A stretch of 64,000 bases of DNA from Oceanisphaera sp. IT1-181 (GTDB lineage Bacteria > Pseudomonadota > Gammaproteobacteria > Enterobacterales > Aeromonadaceae). The first letter of the stretch is position 1; each line of letters starts with the position of its first letter. A program made the translations under genes and the position numbers. The stretch lies in contig NZ_CP136856.1 in assembly GCF_033807535.1 (NCBI RefSeq), positions 1,049,001 through 1,113,000 on the forward strand, given 5' to 3'. Below the pieces are notes generated by a model. The model did not search any database. It was not told the DNA's origin and saw nothing but the letters and a program-made list of their open reading frames with translations. Shown in pieces: positions 26,174 to 35,824 of the stretch.

Positions 26174-26830
26174 GTGCTAAGAAATTTACTGGCGGCGATG
26201 ATGATGTGCAGTATCAGTGGCCCGCTGTTAGCGGCTCAGGCGATATTTGCCGGTGGTAGTTTTTGGGTGATGGAAGCCCTGTTTGCCGAGCGAGTGGGCA
26301 TTAAGCAAGTCGACGTTGGCTGGATACAGTCCAGTCACCAACACACTCGCCGCCAAGTGGTGCGGGTGGAATACGATGCCAAGCTTATCGGTTACGGCGA
26401 CTTGCTGACCTTATATTGGGCCGCCGTTGATGCAAAAGATGGCCAAGGACAATATTGCGATCGAGGTGCTGAATTTAGCCCCGCCCTCTATGTGCAAACG
26501 CCACTGCAGCAGCGCTGGGCTCAGCAAAGTCGGGCCCAGCAAGCTTTGATGCTAGACGGCTCCAAGTTAGAAGGTTCGACGCTAGACACATCTAAGCTAG
26601 ACACATCTAAGTTAGGCAGCCCCAAGTTAGACCGTAAGCTGGCGGTGCGCATTTTACCGGTGGGCGACTTTATGCCCGCAGAGGCGCGCCATCAGCATTA
26701 CTATCGTCAACACCCTTGGTTGTATGCTAACTATCGGCGCCGTTGTGGGTATCCTGCGGGTGAAAAGCTGACAGTGCCGGCCCGCGCAAGCGTCCCGTTT
26801 GCCACCACAGCATTATCTGCTCAGCAATAG
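26174..26830 (+). CDS. MsrA-like protein lacking the catalytic Cys
   Basis: 218 residues with a signal peptide (LLAAMMMCSISGPLLAA), so periplasmic. The MsrA fold is clear: AGGSFWVMEALF, VDVGWIQSS, RVEYDAKLIGYGDLL, YWAAVDAKDGQGQYCDRGAEF, and a late RRRCGYPAG. In peptide-methionine-S-sulfoxide reductases the motif is GGCFW and its Cys is the nucleophile; here the codon is AGT (Ser), one base from TGT. Methionine sulfoxide reduction by the usual mechanism is thus unlikely. Five 15-base repeats (26551-26625) insert an LDxSK-type linker before the last region. The start is GTG with AAGGAT upstream. The 3' end overlaps mobB by 104 bases. Confidence 0.8.
   Translation: MLRNLLAAMMMCSISGPLLAAQAIFAGGSFWVMEALFAERVGIKQVDVGWIQSSHQHTRRQVVRVEYDAKLIGYGDLLTLYWAAVDAKDGQGQYCDRGAEFSPALYVQTPLQQRWAQQSRAQQALMLDGSKLEGSTLDTSKLDTSKLGSPKLDRKLAVRILPVGDFMPAEARHQHYYRQHPWLYANYRRRCGYPAGEKLTVPARASVPFATTALSAQQ
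26551..26625 (+). repeat. Five 15-bp in-frame repeats in the MsrA-like gene
   Basis: Five units of the type GCTAGACACATCTAA, two of them identical (26581-26595 and 26596-26610), encoding Leu-Asp-x-Ser-Lys-like pentapeptides. This is a candidate site of length variation. Confidence 0.85.
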
Positions 26831-27314
26831 CGGCGGCATCGTTTAGGTCCAGCAAGGGCACGGGCGCGATTAGTGTTAGATCGTCGGTGGCAAGGGCTAA
26901 AATATGCTTATCTTGCTGACAGAGCAGCGGTTTTTGGCATGCGGGTCTGTGTACTTCTATCTTGTTAATGGCCGCGTGCCGAAAGCCCTCGACCAATACT
27001 AAGTCGAGTTGGTCTAAGCGCAGGCGAGCAAGAGATTCATATAAGTCAGGCTCTTGCGCAATTGGGTTTTCAAAGGTGACAATACTACGCTTAGGTCCGG
27101 CTAATAAGCATTGTTGGGCACCCGCATGGCGCAGCTCAAAGCTGTCTTTGCCAGGCAGGTCTTGCTCCACGTCATGATGAGTGTGCTTAATAAGCCCAAT
27201 GCGCAGCCCTCGTTGGCTAAGCGAATGCACCAGTTGTCGCAGTAAGGTGGTTTTACCGCTGCCGCTAAAACCGGCAAAACCCAATAGAGCATAAGAACAA
27301 TGAGATCTAGTCAT
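26727..27314 (-). CDS. mobB: Molybdopterin-guanine dinucleotide biosynthesis protein B
   Basis: 195 residues. The P-loop is in LGFAGFSGSGKTTLLRQLV, followed by LRIGLIKHTHHDVEQDLPGKDSFELRHAGA and LVLVEGFRHAAINKIEVHR, the signature of MobB, a GTP-binding helper in making the bis-MGD cofactor. The napA product in this window needs that cofactor. It is longer than the usual 170-175 residues; the extra C-terminal residues are those that overlap the MsrA-like gene on the other strand. Confidence 0.93.
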   Translation of the reverse strand: MTRSHCSYALLGFAGFSGSGKTTLLRQLVHSLSQRGLRIGLIKHTHHDVEQDLPGKDSFELRHAGAQQCLLAGPKRSIVTFENPIAQEPDLYESLARLRLDQLDLVLVEGFRHAAINKIEVHRPACQKPLLCQQDKHILALATDDLTLIAPVPLLDLNDAAAIAEQIMLWWQTGRLRGPALSAFHPQDTHNGADS

Positions 27315-27509
27315 AACAACACGCCTGAGATGGTTGCAATTGTCGACTAGTGTGCCACGGTAACGAACTTTAGGGTGAATCTCTGTGGCCAGAGCAAGAT
27401 CAGAATGAGATCAATACAAGAATAGTCGCGCTAGCTCTTGGTTAAGTGCCGATTCAGGTTATATTAAGCGCGTCAAACTAACTAATTTACAAACATAACA
27501 GGGCTGTTG

Positions 27510-29225
27510 ATGAATAAAAGTTTATGGGGGCTGCTAGCGGTGCTCTTGCTGAGCATGAGTGCCAACGCACAAGAAGTTAGCTTTCGCCTAAAAGGTCTCA
27601 AAGGCGAGCTAAAAGATAACACCCGTATTTACTTAGATCAGCTCCCCCCCATAGAAGCGGAGCAGCTGCCGCGTTTTCGTAAAGATATTCAACAAGCGGT
27701 CATTACTAGCCTACAAGCGCTGGGCTATTACGAGCCTGACATTGAAATTACTGCCGATAAAAATAAGCCGGAGCGGGTGTTAGTACGAGTTAAGCCCGGT
27801 GAGCCGGTGCGCATCCGCACGCTGAATATTGCGCTCAACGGCGAGGCCAGCACAGATCCGCAATTTGAGCTGCTGCTCAGCCAGTTAGCGCTGCAAGAAA
27901 ACCAAGTTTTTCAGCATGATGTCTATGAAAAAACCAAGGCCAGTTTATTAAGCCTAGGCCTATCTCGTGGCTATTTTGATGCCCAATATTCGCTGCATCA
28001 GGTCTTGGTCCACCCCGAAGACAAGGCCGCCGACGTTAACTTATTGTTTGACTCAGGTCCGCGTTATCGCTTTGGTGAGCTGGTGTTGGACTCAGATAGG
28101 CCAGTGGCCCGCATCTTAGATCCCTTAATAGACATCAAGCCCGGTGATCCCTATTTAGCCAGCAAGCTCTCCGGCTTGAGCCGTTCCTTATCGACCACCG
28201 GTTATTTTCGCCGCGTAGAAATTCAGCCCAACGTGGCCGAGGCCGATGAAGAGCATCGCATTCCTTTGTATGTGACACTGCGCGCGAAGGCGAATAACGA
28301 AGTGGAAGTGGGCGTTGGTTTTTCTACCGATGAAGGCCCCCGATTTTCGAGCAGCTGGGATAAACCTTGGATTAATAGCTTAGGTCACAGCTTACAAACC
28401 AATCTCAAAATATCTGAGCCCAAACAAGACATTACCGTGGTCTATAAAATTCCGCGTGGCAACCCGCTCAATCATTATTACACGGTGCAAGGTGGCTATC
28501 AGATGCTCGACCAAGACGACACCCAGAGTGATCGAGTGGTCGCGTCGGTGCACCGTTTCGATAAAGACCCGGATGGCTGGACACGAGATGTATTTTTTCG
28601 TTCAGAATTTGAGTCTTATACCCAAGGTAAGCAAGAAGATGAAAGCTTCTTGCTTATTCCGGGCGTATCTTACAGCCGTACCCGAGTAAAGGGCGGTCTA
28701 GATGCTTACTGGGGAGATTCGCAAGTCGGGATACTTGAGCTATCTGAACCCTGGTGGGGCTCAGATACCCGCTTTGTACGGCTGTTTGGCCGGACCAAAT
28801 GGCTGCGCACCGTAACAGAAGGGCAACGTGTGATTGCTCGCGCCGAGCAGGGCGCGGTATGGGTGGACGACATCAGTGATTTACCTCCGTCACTGCGCTT
28901 TTTTACCGGTGGTGATATGACGGTGCGCGGCTTTAGCTATCAGTCGATCACGCCCGTGGATGAAAACGGCGATCGCTTAGGGGCAAAATATGCCACAGCG
29001 CTGAGTCTGGAATACGATTACAAAATTGCCGAAAAATGGCGCTTGGCCACCTTCGTCGATACGGGTACCGCCACCAACGATTATCGCGAAGACTGGAAAG
29101 TGGGCTCCGGTGTGGGCGTGCGCTGGCAAACACCAGTAGGACCGGTACGCATCGATTTGGCCTTTGGTGTCTCCGAAGAGGAAGTGCCGATGCGAATTCA
29201 CTTTACCTTGGGGCCTGAGCTATGA
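27510..29225 (+). CDS. tamA: Translocation and assembly module outer-membrane protein TamA
   Basis: About 571 residues. A signal peptide ends in ANAQ; the N-terminal POTRA domains follow (FRLKGLKGELKDNTRIYLDQL, VRIRTLNIALNGEASTD, YRFGELVLDSDRP), then an Omp85 beta-barrel (GVGFSTDEGPRFSSSWDKPW, FTGGDMTVRGFSY, and the C-terminal VRIDLAFGVSE ... IHFTLGPEL). TamA, with TamB, helps insert outer-membrane proteins or move phospholipids. It overlaps tamB by ATGA. The ATG at 27510 is preferred over the TTG just before it. Confidence 0.95.
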   Translation: MNKSLWGLLAVLLLSMSANAQEVSFRLKGLKGELKDNTRIYLDQLPPIEAEQLPRFRKDIQQAVITSLQALGYYEPDIEITADKNKPERVLVRVKPGEPVRIRTLNIALNGEASTDPQFELLLSQLALQENQVFQHDVYEKTKASLLSLGLSRGYFDAQYSLHQVLVHPEDKAADVNLLFDSGPRYRFGELVLDSDRPVARILDPLIDIKPGDPYLASKLSGLSRSLSTTGYFRRVEIQPNVAEADEEHRIPLYVTLRAKANNEVEVGVGFSTDEGPRFSSSWDKPWINSLGHSLQTNLKISEPKQDITVVYKIPRGNPLNHYYTVQGGYQMLDQDDTQSDRVVASVHRFDKDPDGWTRDVFFRSEFESYTQGKQEDESFLLIPGVSYSRTRVKGGLDAYWGDSQVGILELSEPWWGSDTRFVRLFGRTKWLRTVTEGQRVIARAEQGAVWVDDISDLPPSLRFFTGGDMTVRGFSYQSITPVDENGDRLGAKYATALSLEYDYKIAEKWRLATFVDTGTATNDYREDWKVGSGVGVRWQTPVGPVRIDLAFGVSEEEVPMRIHFTLGPEL

Positions 29226-32200
29226 CTTTTGCACGAGTGTTAAGCGGTGTGGTCGTTGGCCTGTGTCTGCTGTTAATGGTGCTGTTTAGCCTGTTATTTA
29301 CCCAAGTGGGCAACCAATGGTTATGGGGAATAGCCAAACAACAAGTGGCCGGCCTTGATGGCACCTTGGCCTCTGGGCAACTGGGCGAAGGCTGGCATTT
29401 TACCGAGTTAAGCTATGAGCAAGACTCACTGGCCTTCTCGGCACGAGATATCCACTTTGGCTGGCAGTTGGGTAAGTTATTAGACCGCCGCTTGTGGTTA
29501 CAAGAGCTGGTGGCTGAAGACTTAGAAATTACTATTAAGTATTTCCCTGACAGCACCGATGAACCCAAAGAGCCGCTGGCTGACATCACGCCGCCGCTGC
29601 GTATCGATCTCGATAAAGTTCGTGCCGACCGCGTGACCATTAATCTGCCCGGGCAAACCATAGCGTGGCAAAGTGTCGAAGTGGGCGTGCACTGGGACAA
29701 AGAAGGCATGGTGATCACCGGACCTAATATGAACGGCCTGGTCATCACGCTGGATGCAGAAGATGCCACTAAACAGGCCGGCAATACGCTGGACGAGCAG
29801 CCAGAGTCCGAAAAACAAGCGCAGGCGCAAAAACAAGCCAAGGCCGCCGGTAAAGTGGCTTCCCCTGAGCCCTTATTCGTATTGCCAGAAATTGTGCTGC
29901 CGTTTCCCATTAAGTTACAAGAATTTAGCTTAACGGACAGCAAGCTGATTCAAAACGGCGAAATTCAAGCATTGCATGCCCTGCAGCTGGAGCTAGAAGG
30001 GCGAGGCAGTGAAATAAAGATTATTACCGCCAGCCTCGACCATGAACTGGCCACCGTGCAATTAGGCGGCCATGTCACTCTAACTGGTGATTATCCGCTG
30101 GATTTAGCGCTCAGCTCAACAGTGAAAAAGCCGCTGCTTGATGGGCAATTAGCGGGGCAAACGGTAGCCGCCACCTTGACCGACAATCTGGCCAAGCTCA
30201 AAGGGAAATTGGTGTTAGGCGGTGTGCTTAACGCGCAAGCAAGCTTAAGCGCCGAGCCCCTTAATCCGCAATTGCCCTTTGATCTGGCGCTGAATTGGCA
30301 ACAATTAGGTTGGCCGTTTAATGATCCCGAATGGCGATTAGAGCAAGGTAAACTACGCCTAAAAGGTCGCCTGGAAGATTATACATTAACACTCAGCAGC
30401 GAAGCGCACGGGCCCGACTTGCCGCCGGTGGGCATTAAACTCAGCGCCAACGGCGACCTTAAGGGTGCCAAGCTTAAGCCATTGACGCTGATGCTGCCTA
30501 AAGGTGAAGTGCAAGTAGACGGCAAAGTCAGTTGGAGCGACGGCATTAATTGGCAAGGCATATTGGCGCTCAGCGACGTAGACCCTGGCGTCTTTGTGGA
30601 AGGTATGGACGGCAAGCTTAACGGTAAGTTAGATACTCGCTTTGTGTTACAAGGAGAAAAATGGACCCTGAATGCCGAGCCGGACATTAAGGGTTTTTTG
30701 CGTGATTACCCGCTGTCACTAAAAGGTCAAGTGAGCCTTAACCAAGCACTGCAAGGCAGCATTAAACAATTACAGCTGACTAATGCGGATAATAAGCTCA
30801 CCGTGAACGGCGACATTACCGACCGCTGGCAGTTAGATGGTGTATTGTCGGCGCCTAATTTAGCCGTGTATGCACCGGGATTATACGGTGACTTAGCCGG
30901 TGATATTAAGGTGCGCGGCGCACTTAAATCCCCTGAGTTAAATGCGGAGCTAACAGGCAAGACCGCCGGCTTTAACGACAACGAAGCCAAAGATATTCGT
31001 CTGCAAGCCAATGCCAGCCTAGGTGATAAAGCCAAGGGGCAGCAGATGAAGGGCGATCTGCGCTTAACCATAGACCGCATTCGCTCCGGCGAGATGCGCA
31101 TCGATAAGCTGCAACTGATTGGTTCGGGTAACGAGGCGGCGCACCGTTTGAGCCTTAACTTTAAGGGCGACCCGTTAGCGGCGGATTTGAACCTGACCGG
31201 CAGTTTAGGTAAAGACGGCTGGCGCGGGCGCTTAACCAAAGGCGAGCTAAACACGCCGCTCGATAAGTGGGCACTACAACAAGATTGGCTGCTGGCTTAT
31301 CAAGGCGACACTTTTAACGCGCAGCCTCATTGCTGGCGCTCGGGCAAGGCATCTGTGTGTTTTGATGCCATTCGTGCCAGCGCGGCAAAAGGCCAAGCAG
31401 GCTTGCAGATCCGTGACTTAGACTTAGCGCGCTTAAAGCCATTTTTCCCCAATGATTTTTCATGGGAGGCGACGCTGGGTGGCACAGTGGCGTTGCAATG
31501 GAATGGCAAGCTGCCAAAAATAAACGCCAATATCAGCACCACGCCCGGCACTTTTGTCAGTAATGGTACCCGCCTTGCGTATCAAACCCTGTCACTGACC
31601 AGTGAAATGTCCAATAACCAACTGCGTAGTACGCTGGATTTTCGCTCCACTAAGTTGGGCGAGATGGGCGTGCAAGCCAATGTGGCGGACTTAAATGGCA
31701 AGCGGGCGTTGAGCGGTAACTTAAAAATCGAACAGTTAAAGCTCGATTGGTTAGCACCGCTGCTACCCGAAGTGGCGCGCCTGCAAGGTACGCTGGCGGG
31801 CCAAGGCCGATTTGAAGGTACGCTGGCTGCCCCCTTGTTGTTTGGTAACATTAGCTTAACCGGTGGTGAAATCGACACTTACTCCGATATGGTTAAAGTG
31901 CGCGACTTTACCACCCGCCTCGATATTAGAGGTACCAATGCCACTATTAACGGCCAGCTTAAAGTCGGGGACGGGCCCTTATATATCTCCGGCGAGCTAG
32001 ATTGGCGCCAGTTGCCGGTGAGCGGTGAAATTCGTCTTCGAGGCCACGATTTAGAAGCCGGTTATCCGGGCATGGGCCGAGTGCGTGTTAGTCCTGATAT
32101 GACCATCACTTTAGGTGAAGTCGCCAAGGTGCGAGGGCGCATCTTGATCCCTTGGGCACGCATCGAGGTGAAAGAGTTGCCAGACAGTGCCGTGTCTTTG

Positions 32201-32980
32201 TCGTCAGACGTGATCATAGTGGACTCCTCTGGAATTATTCCGGAAACGGCACCCAGCTTGCCCATCGATATTCGTATTCAGGTGCAACTGCTAGAAGACG
32301 TGCGTTTAGCAGCCTTTGGCCTAAAAACCCGACTTGAGGGCAAACTCAATATTGTGCAAAGGCCCAACCGAGCTATGCGCGCTACGGGGGAAATCCGCTT
32401 AGTTGACGGTAAATTTAAAGCCTACGGCCAGAATCTATTGATCCGCGAAGGCAGTATCTTATTCAATGGCCCCTTAGATGTGCCTAACCTGAAAGTGGAG
32501 GCTGTCCGTAATCCTTCGACTTTGTCCGATAGCAGCATTACGGTGGGGGTGCGGGTTACGGGTACCGCCCAACAACCAGAATTATTGGTGTTCTCTGAAC
32601 CGGGTATGCCCCAAGCCGAGCAATTGTCGTATTTGCTACGCGGGCGCGGGTTAGATGGCAGTGGCGACACTGACGGTAACGCCTTGGTGCAATCTATGCT
32701 GCTGGGTGCCGGTGTGGGCAAAGTGGGCGGGGTAGTGACCAATATCGGCGAGTCGTTGGGCTTAAAAGATGTGATGCTAGACACAGGTGGCAGTGGCGAT
32801 GATACGGAGGTGAACATTACTGCCTATGTGTTGCCTGGCTTACAAATTAGCTATGGCGTAGGCGTGTTCTCCTCGATTGGCGAGCTTAGGCTGCGTTATG
32901 AACTGTTGCCCCGTTTGTACCTGCAAGCAGCCAGCGGCTTAAACCAAGCCATAGACCTGTTTTATCGCTTCGAGTTTTAG
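29222..32980 (+). CDS. tamB: Translocation and assembly module protein TamB
   Basis: 1252 residues. An N-terminal membrane anchor (VLSGVVVGLCLLLMVLFSLL) precedes a very long repetitive beta-rich region, as in AsmA-like bridge proteins, and the C-terminal DUF490/TamB domain (INGQLKVGDGPLYISGELDW, LAAFGLKTRLEGKLNIVQRP, SYLLRGRGLDGS, ending in FYRFEF). Such proteins span the periplasm and work with TamA. The linker region near residues 195-215 is Gln/Lys/Ala-rich. It is coupled to tamA. Confidence 0.95.
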   Translation: MTFARVLSGVVVGLCLLLMVLFSLLFTQVGNQWLWGIAKQQVAGLDGTLASGQLGEGWHFTELSYEQDSLAFSARDIHFGWQLGKLLDRRLWLQELVAEDLEITIKYFPDSTDEPKEPLADITPPLRIDLDKVRADRVTINLPGQTIAWQSVEVGVHWDKEGMVITGPNMNGLVITLDAEDATKQAGNTLDEQPESEKQAQAQKQAKAAGKVASPEPLFVLPEIVLPFPIKLQEFSLTDSKLIQNGEIQALHALQLELEGRGSEIKIITASLDHELATVQLGGHVTLTGDYPLDLALSSTVKKPLLDGQLAGQTVAATLTDNLAKLKGKLVLGGVLNAQASLSAEPLNPQLPFDLALNWQQLGWPFNDPEWRLEQGKLRLKGRLEDYTLTLSSEAHGPDLPPVGIKLSANGDLKGAKLKPLTLMLPKGEVQVDGKVSWSDGINWQGILALSDVDPGVFVEGMDGKLNGKLDTRFVLQGEKWTLNAEPDIKGFLRDYPLSLKGQVSLNQALQGSIKQLQLTNADNKLTVNGDITDRWQLDGVLSAPNLAVYAPGLYGDLAGDIKVRGALKSPELNAELTGKTAGFNDNEAKDIRLQANASLGDKAKGQQMKGDLRLTIDRIRSGEMRIDKLQLIGSGNEAAHRLSLNFKGDPLAADLNLTGSLGKDGWRGRLTKGELNTPLDKWALQQDWLLAYQGDTFNAQPHCWRSGKASVCFDAIRASAAKGQAGLQIRDLDLARLKPFFPNDFSWEATLGGTVALQWNGKLPKINANISTTPGTFVSNGTRLAYQTLSLTSEMSNNQLRSTLDFRSTKLGEMGVQANVADLNGKRALSGNLKIEQLKLDWLAPLLPEVARLQGTLAGQGRFEGTLAAPLLFGNISLTGGEIDTYSDMVKVRDFTTRLDIRGTNATINGQLKVGDGPLYISGELDWRQLPVSGEIRLRGHDLEAGYPGMGRVRVSPDMTITLGEVAKVRGRILIPWARIEVKELPDSAVSLSSDVIIVDSSGIIPETAPSLPIDIRIQVQLLEDVRLAAFGLKTRLEGKLNIVQRPNRAMRATGEIRLVDGKFKAYGQNLLIREGSILFNGPLDVPNLKVEAVRNPSTLSDSSITVGVRVTGTAQQPELLVFSEPGMPQAEQLSYLLRGRGLDGSGDTDGNALVQSMLLGAGVGKVGGVVTNIGESLGLKDVMLDTGGSGDDTEVNITAYVLPGLQISYGVGVFSSIGELRLRYELLPRLYLQAASGLNQAIDLFYRFEF

Positions 32981-33003
32981 GCGCTGAAGCGGTAAGGGGT
33001 AAA

Positions 33004-33070
33004 TAGTGAGGGGTGAGGTGAATGAAGGAGTGATGTGCCTTATCTTTCTCCTCACGCCTCACCATTCACA
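33004..33070. repeat. Inverted repeat after tamB
   Basis: AGTGAGGGGTGAGGTG at 33006-33021 is mirrored near 33048-33070 (CTCCTCACGCCTCACC). It could be a hairpin working as terminator without a clean T-tract, or a GTGAGG-type dispersed repeat. Confidence 0.45.
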
Positions 33071-33185
33071 ATAAGTGCTGTGGCAGATTCTGGCTTTGGA
33101 CGCACACTTGGCTCATGCTTTTTGCCGCCAGCTTGGGTAAAGTAAGAAACTGTGAATTTGCACACTGCCGAGTAAACGCCCGAAT

Positions 33186-35003
33186 ATGATGTCTTTGCCT
33201 TTATTGCAACAGGAACGGCTCGCCCGCGCTATGCTGGTGTGCATGGCGTTTTTCTCCCTGTTTGCGATGCATCTGTATCTGCCACACCTGTTTGGTATCG
33301 GCCTGCAATTGCCTTTTAACCAAATGGGCTGGTTGTGTATGGGCGTGATGACCACGCTCGGGCTGTGGCATTGGCAGCGCCGCCGCCTACTGACCAGCCG
33401 CTTTTGGTTAGGCATGTTGGCGGCCAGTACGCTGCTCTGGGTTCCTTTCTTTTATCTGCATAACAATACCGTGGCCGGCCATGCTTTACCCCGCATGCTG
33501 GCGCTGTGCGGCGGCTTACTGTTTTATTTAGCCTTGCAGCAATGCCGCTTTAGCGAGCGGGGCCGACGCTATTTACTTTATTGTTTACTGGCGGCGGTGA
33601 GTGTCGAGATTTTATTGGGCTTAGCGCAATTTTTTGTGTTGCAGCCGGATAATAGTTTTGGTTACAACACCGCAGTGCGCTCGCCCTACGGTATTTTTCA
33701 GCATCGTAATGTGATGGCCAGTTTCGTGGCCACCGGCATGATCTTAGCCCTGTATTTATGGTTGCATGAAGCCAAGTCGCCTTGGCGCGGGTTTGTGCTT
33801 AAATCTGTGTGGTTTGCGGCGGTATTAGGTGCGGGCGGCGTGCTGATCGTGTTATTACAATCCCGTGCTGGCCAGTTGGGCTTATTGCTGGGCGTTTTAT
33901 TGTTACAACCCCTGTTATGGCAAACGTTGATCAAAACCCGTTCTAAGCGATTATTGCTTAGCCTGTTGTTGATCCCCATTGGCGTGGGGCTGGGTATCTA
34001 TGGGCTGGATGCTTTTGAGATGAGTAAACGCAGCTTTAGCATTTATACGGATGCGGACGGTCGCTTCGATATTTATGCCCATGGGTTGCGCATGTGGTTG
34101 GACAAGCCTTGGTTTGGCTTTGGGTACGGCAGTTTTGAGTCGGCTTTCTATAGTACTTATGCCACTTGGCGCGAACTCACGCCGGGTGCTGAGCCACTCT
34201 TTACCGAGATGGGCCACCCACATAATGAGTTTTTATTGTGGGCCATAGAAGGCGGTATTTTACCGCTGCTGGGCTTGGTGGTGATGAGCGGCTTAGTGCT
34301 GCAGTTATTGTATCGCTTGCCCATAGCCCAAAGTTTGGCGTGGGTGGGCGTGTTAACGCCTATTTTTATTCACAGTCAAACCGAGTTTCCATTTTATCAT
34401 TCTCAGCCTCATTGGCTGATGGTGTTGGTATTAATCTATGTAATTGATGCCCAATACGGTCAGCGGCGCTTACTGCCTCAGCCACCTAGCTGGAGCCGTT
34501 GGCCAATTCGCGCTTGGGGCATAGGCTTAGTGGTGTTTATGGCCACCGGCTTGGTGGCGGGCCAACAGCTAACCCGCTATGCAGAAAATGATCAACATTC
34601 TCAAGCCGAGCTTAAGCATGTGGTTAATCCACTGATCTGGTATGACAGAACCGCGTTTTATCGCCATCATTGGCAGCTCACTCAGGCCTTGTTAAGCAAA
34701 GATCAAACCGAGTTATTAGATTATGCAGATTGGGCGCGCCGCTTTGTGCTGCACACCCCCCGCGCCGGCGTTTATTACAATGCCTATTTAGCGCTGGGTG
34801 CCGCAGGCCAAGAAGATGCAGCCCAGCTTTGGTTAGGGGAAGCGCGGCGTTTATACCCGAATGTGCAGTTACTGCGCACGGTCAGTATTCAGCATGCACG
34901 GGATCATTTAGCAGTTATTCAACCGACCATGACGGCCGCTGAGCTCAACGATGCTATTCCGCTATACGACCATCTGCGCCCAGCCATAGGCGGCGCTTAT
35001 TAA
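33186..35003 (+). CDS. PglL/WaaL-type O-glycan ligase (Wzy_C family)
   Basis: 605 residues and about ten membrane segments. Conserved features are the FGYNTAVRSPYGIFQHRNVMASF region, RAGQLGLLLGVLL, DGRFDIYAHGLRMWLDKPWFGFGYG, GHPHNEFLLWAIEGGILP with its key His, and a late PFYHSQPHWLM. The soluble C-terminal stretch of about 150 residues is of the type seen in PglL oligosaccharyltransferases. PglL enzymes transfer lipid-linked glycans to pilin and other proteins, and WaaL to lipid A core. No pilin gene is close, so the acceptor cannot be told. Confidence 0.85.
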   Translation: MMSLPLLQQERLARAMLVCMAFFSLFAMHLYLPHLFGIGLQLPFNQMGWLCMGVMTTLGLWHWQRRRLLTSRFWLGMLAASTLLWVPFFYLHNNTVAGHALPRMLALCGGLLFYLALQQCRFSERGRRYLLYCLLAAVSVEILLGLAQFFVLQPDNSFGYNTAVRSPYGIFQHRNVMASFVATGMILALYLWLHEAKSPWRGFVLKSVWFAAVLGAGGVLIVLLQSRAGQLGLLLGVLLLQPLLWQTLIKTRSKRLLLSLLLIPIGVGLGIYGLDAFEMSKRSFSIYTDADGRFDIYAHGLRMWLDKPWFGFGYGSFESAFYSTYATWRELTPGAEPLFTEMGHPHNEFLLWAIEGGILPLLGLVVMSGLVLQLLYRLPIAQSLAWVGVLTPIFIHSQTEFPFYHSQPHWLMVLVLIYVIDAQYGQRRLLPQPPSWSRWPIRAWGIGLVVFMATGLVAGQQLTRYAENDQHSQAELKHVVNPLIWYDRTAFYRHHWQLTQALLSKDQTELLDYADWARRFVLHTPRAGVYYNAYLALGAAGQEDAAQLWLGEARRLYPNVQLLRTVSIQHARDHLAVIQPTMTAAELNDAIPLYDHLRPAIGGAY

Positions 35004-35110
35004 GGCCATGGTTAGCCTTGAGTCTTGAACGTTGAATATTTTTTGTAATTGGCTAATGCGAAGCGTCCAGCAATCAGACTGCATAGTCCGATCGCTGGGC
35101 GCAATATTAT

Positions 35111-35509
35111 TTACCCTTGGCTATCAATTAGCAGTAGCCGCTGCTGGGCTAAGGGCACAGAGCTAAGCGTTTCTACTTGCACAGCGTCTTGTTGCCAATC
35201 AATGCGCTGGCCGGTGCTGGCATATAAGTGTTCATTTACGCTGTCGGGTGTGGCGTCTGGCGCTAGCTCAGCTCGCTTACCGCCGGGCAGGTAAATGGCA
35301 CCATTATTAAAGTCGACGGCAAAGGCGATAACGCCCGGGAGAATAAAGAACAACAAGCCCACGCCATTGGCGATGGCCACTACAGGGTCGATACTGCCGC
35401 CTTGTTGGCCTTTGCGCTCGGGGTAAAATACGGTGCCGCAGCCGACTAATTGCGAGCTCAACACGCCTGCGAGCAACAAGGCGAGGGATTTTTGCTTGAA
35501 TTTGCTCAT
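35111..35509 (-). CDS. Small lipoprotein of unknown function
   Basis: 132 residues. A lipoprotein signal ends in LVGC (Cys about residue 24). GTVFYPERKGQ follows, then a hydrophobic IANGVGLLFFILPGVIAFAVDF that may be a membrane segment, and then YLPGGKRAEL. I do not recognise a named family with certainty. In enterobacteria another small lipoprotein gene, ycfL, lies between hinT and lpoB; this one is in a different place and orientation. Confidence 0.78.
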   Translation of the reverse strand: MSKFKQKSLALLLAGVLSSQLVGCGTVFYPERKGQQGGSIDPVVAIANGVGLLFFILPGVIAFAVDFNNGAIYLPGGKRAELAPDATPDSVNEHLYASTGQRIDWQQDAVQVETLSSVPLAQQRLLLIDSQG

Positions 35510-35824
35510 CTAGATTCCTTATTAAGATTGCGGGCAATCAGTGTACGCAATTGCGTCCGGGATGGGAGTCATATTCTCACTATTATGACAGCCCTTGGCG
35601 TTAGGCAAGGTTTTGGTTAGCGATGCACAGCAATTTAGGCCCAGTGCACAGTTTTGCACTTTTAAAGGCCTAACCGAGCTTGGTTTTATTAATCAAAGAC
35701 TTATTGCTGAGGCATCATTTCTTTGTCCGGTAACAAGGCTATAATGGCCAGTCTGACTGTGGCTAGGGCTCTGATTCTAACTAAGAGTAGGGCGCGGTCT
35801 GGCACTCATTTAAGGAGCTTTTTC
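35510..35824. promoter_or_regulatory. Divergent region before hinT
   Basis: About 315 bases without a gene. A -10-like TATAAT at 35740-35745 points to hinT, 80 bases upstream of its start. AAGGAG before the ATG is the ribosome site. Confidence 0.5.

Noticed and set aside
29413..29943. 176-residue minus-strand frame in tamB
   Set aside because: Antisense to tamB coding sequence, low-complexity Ser-rich translation, no ribosome site.
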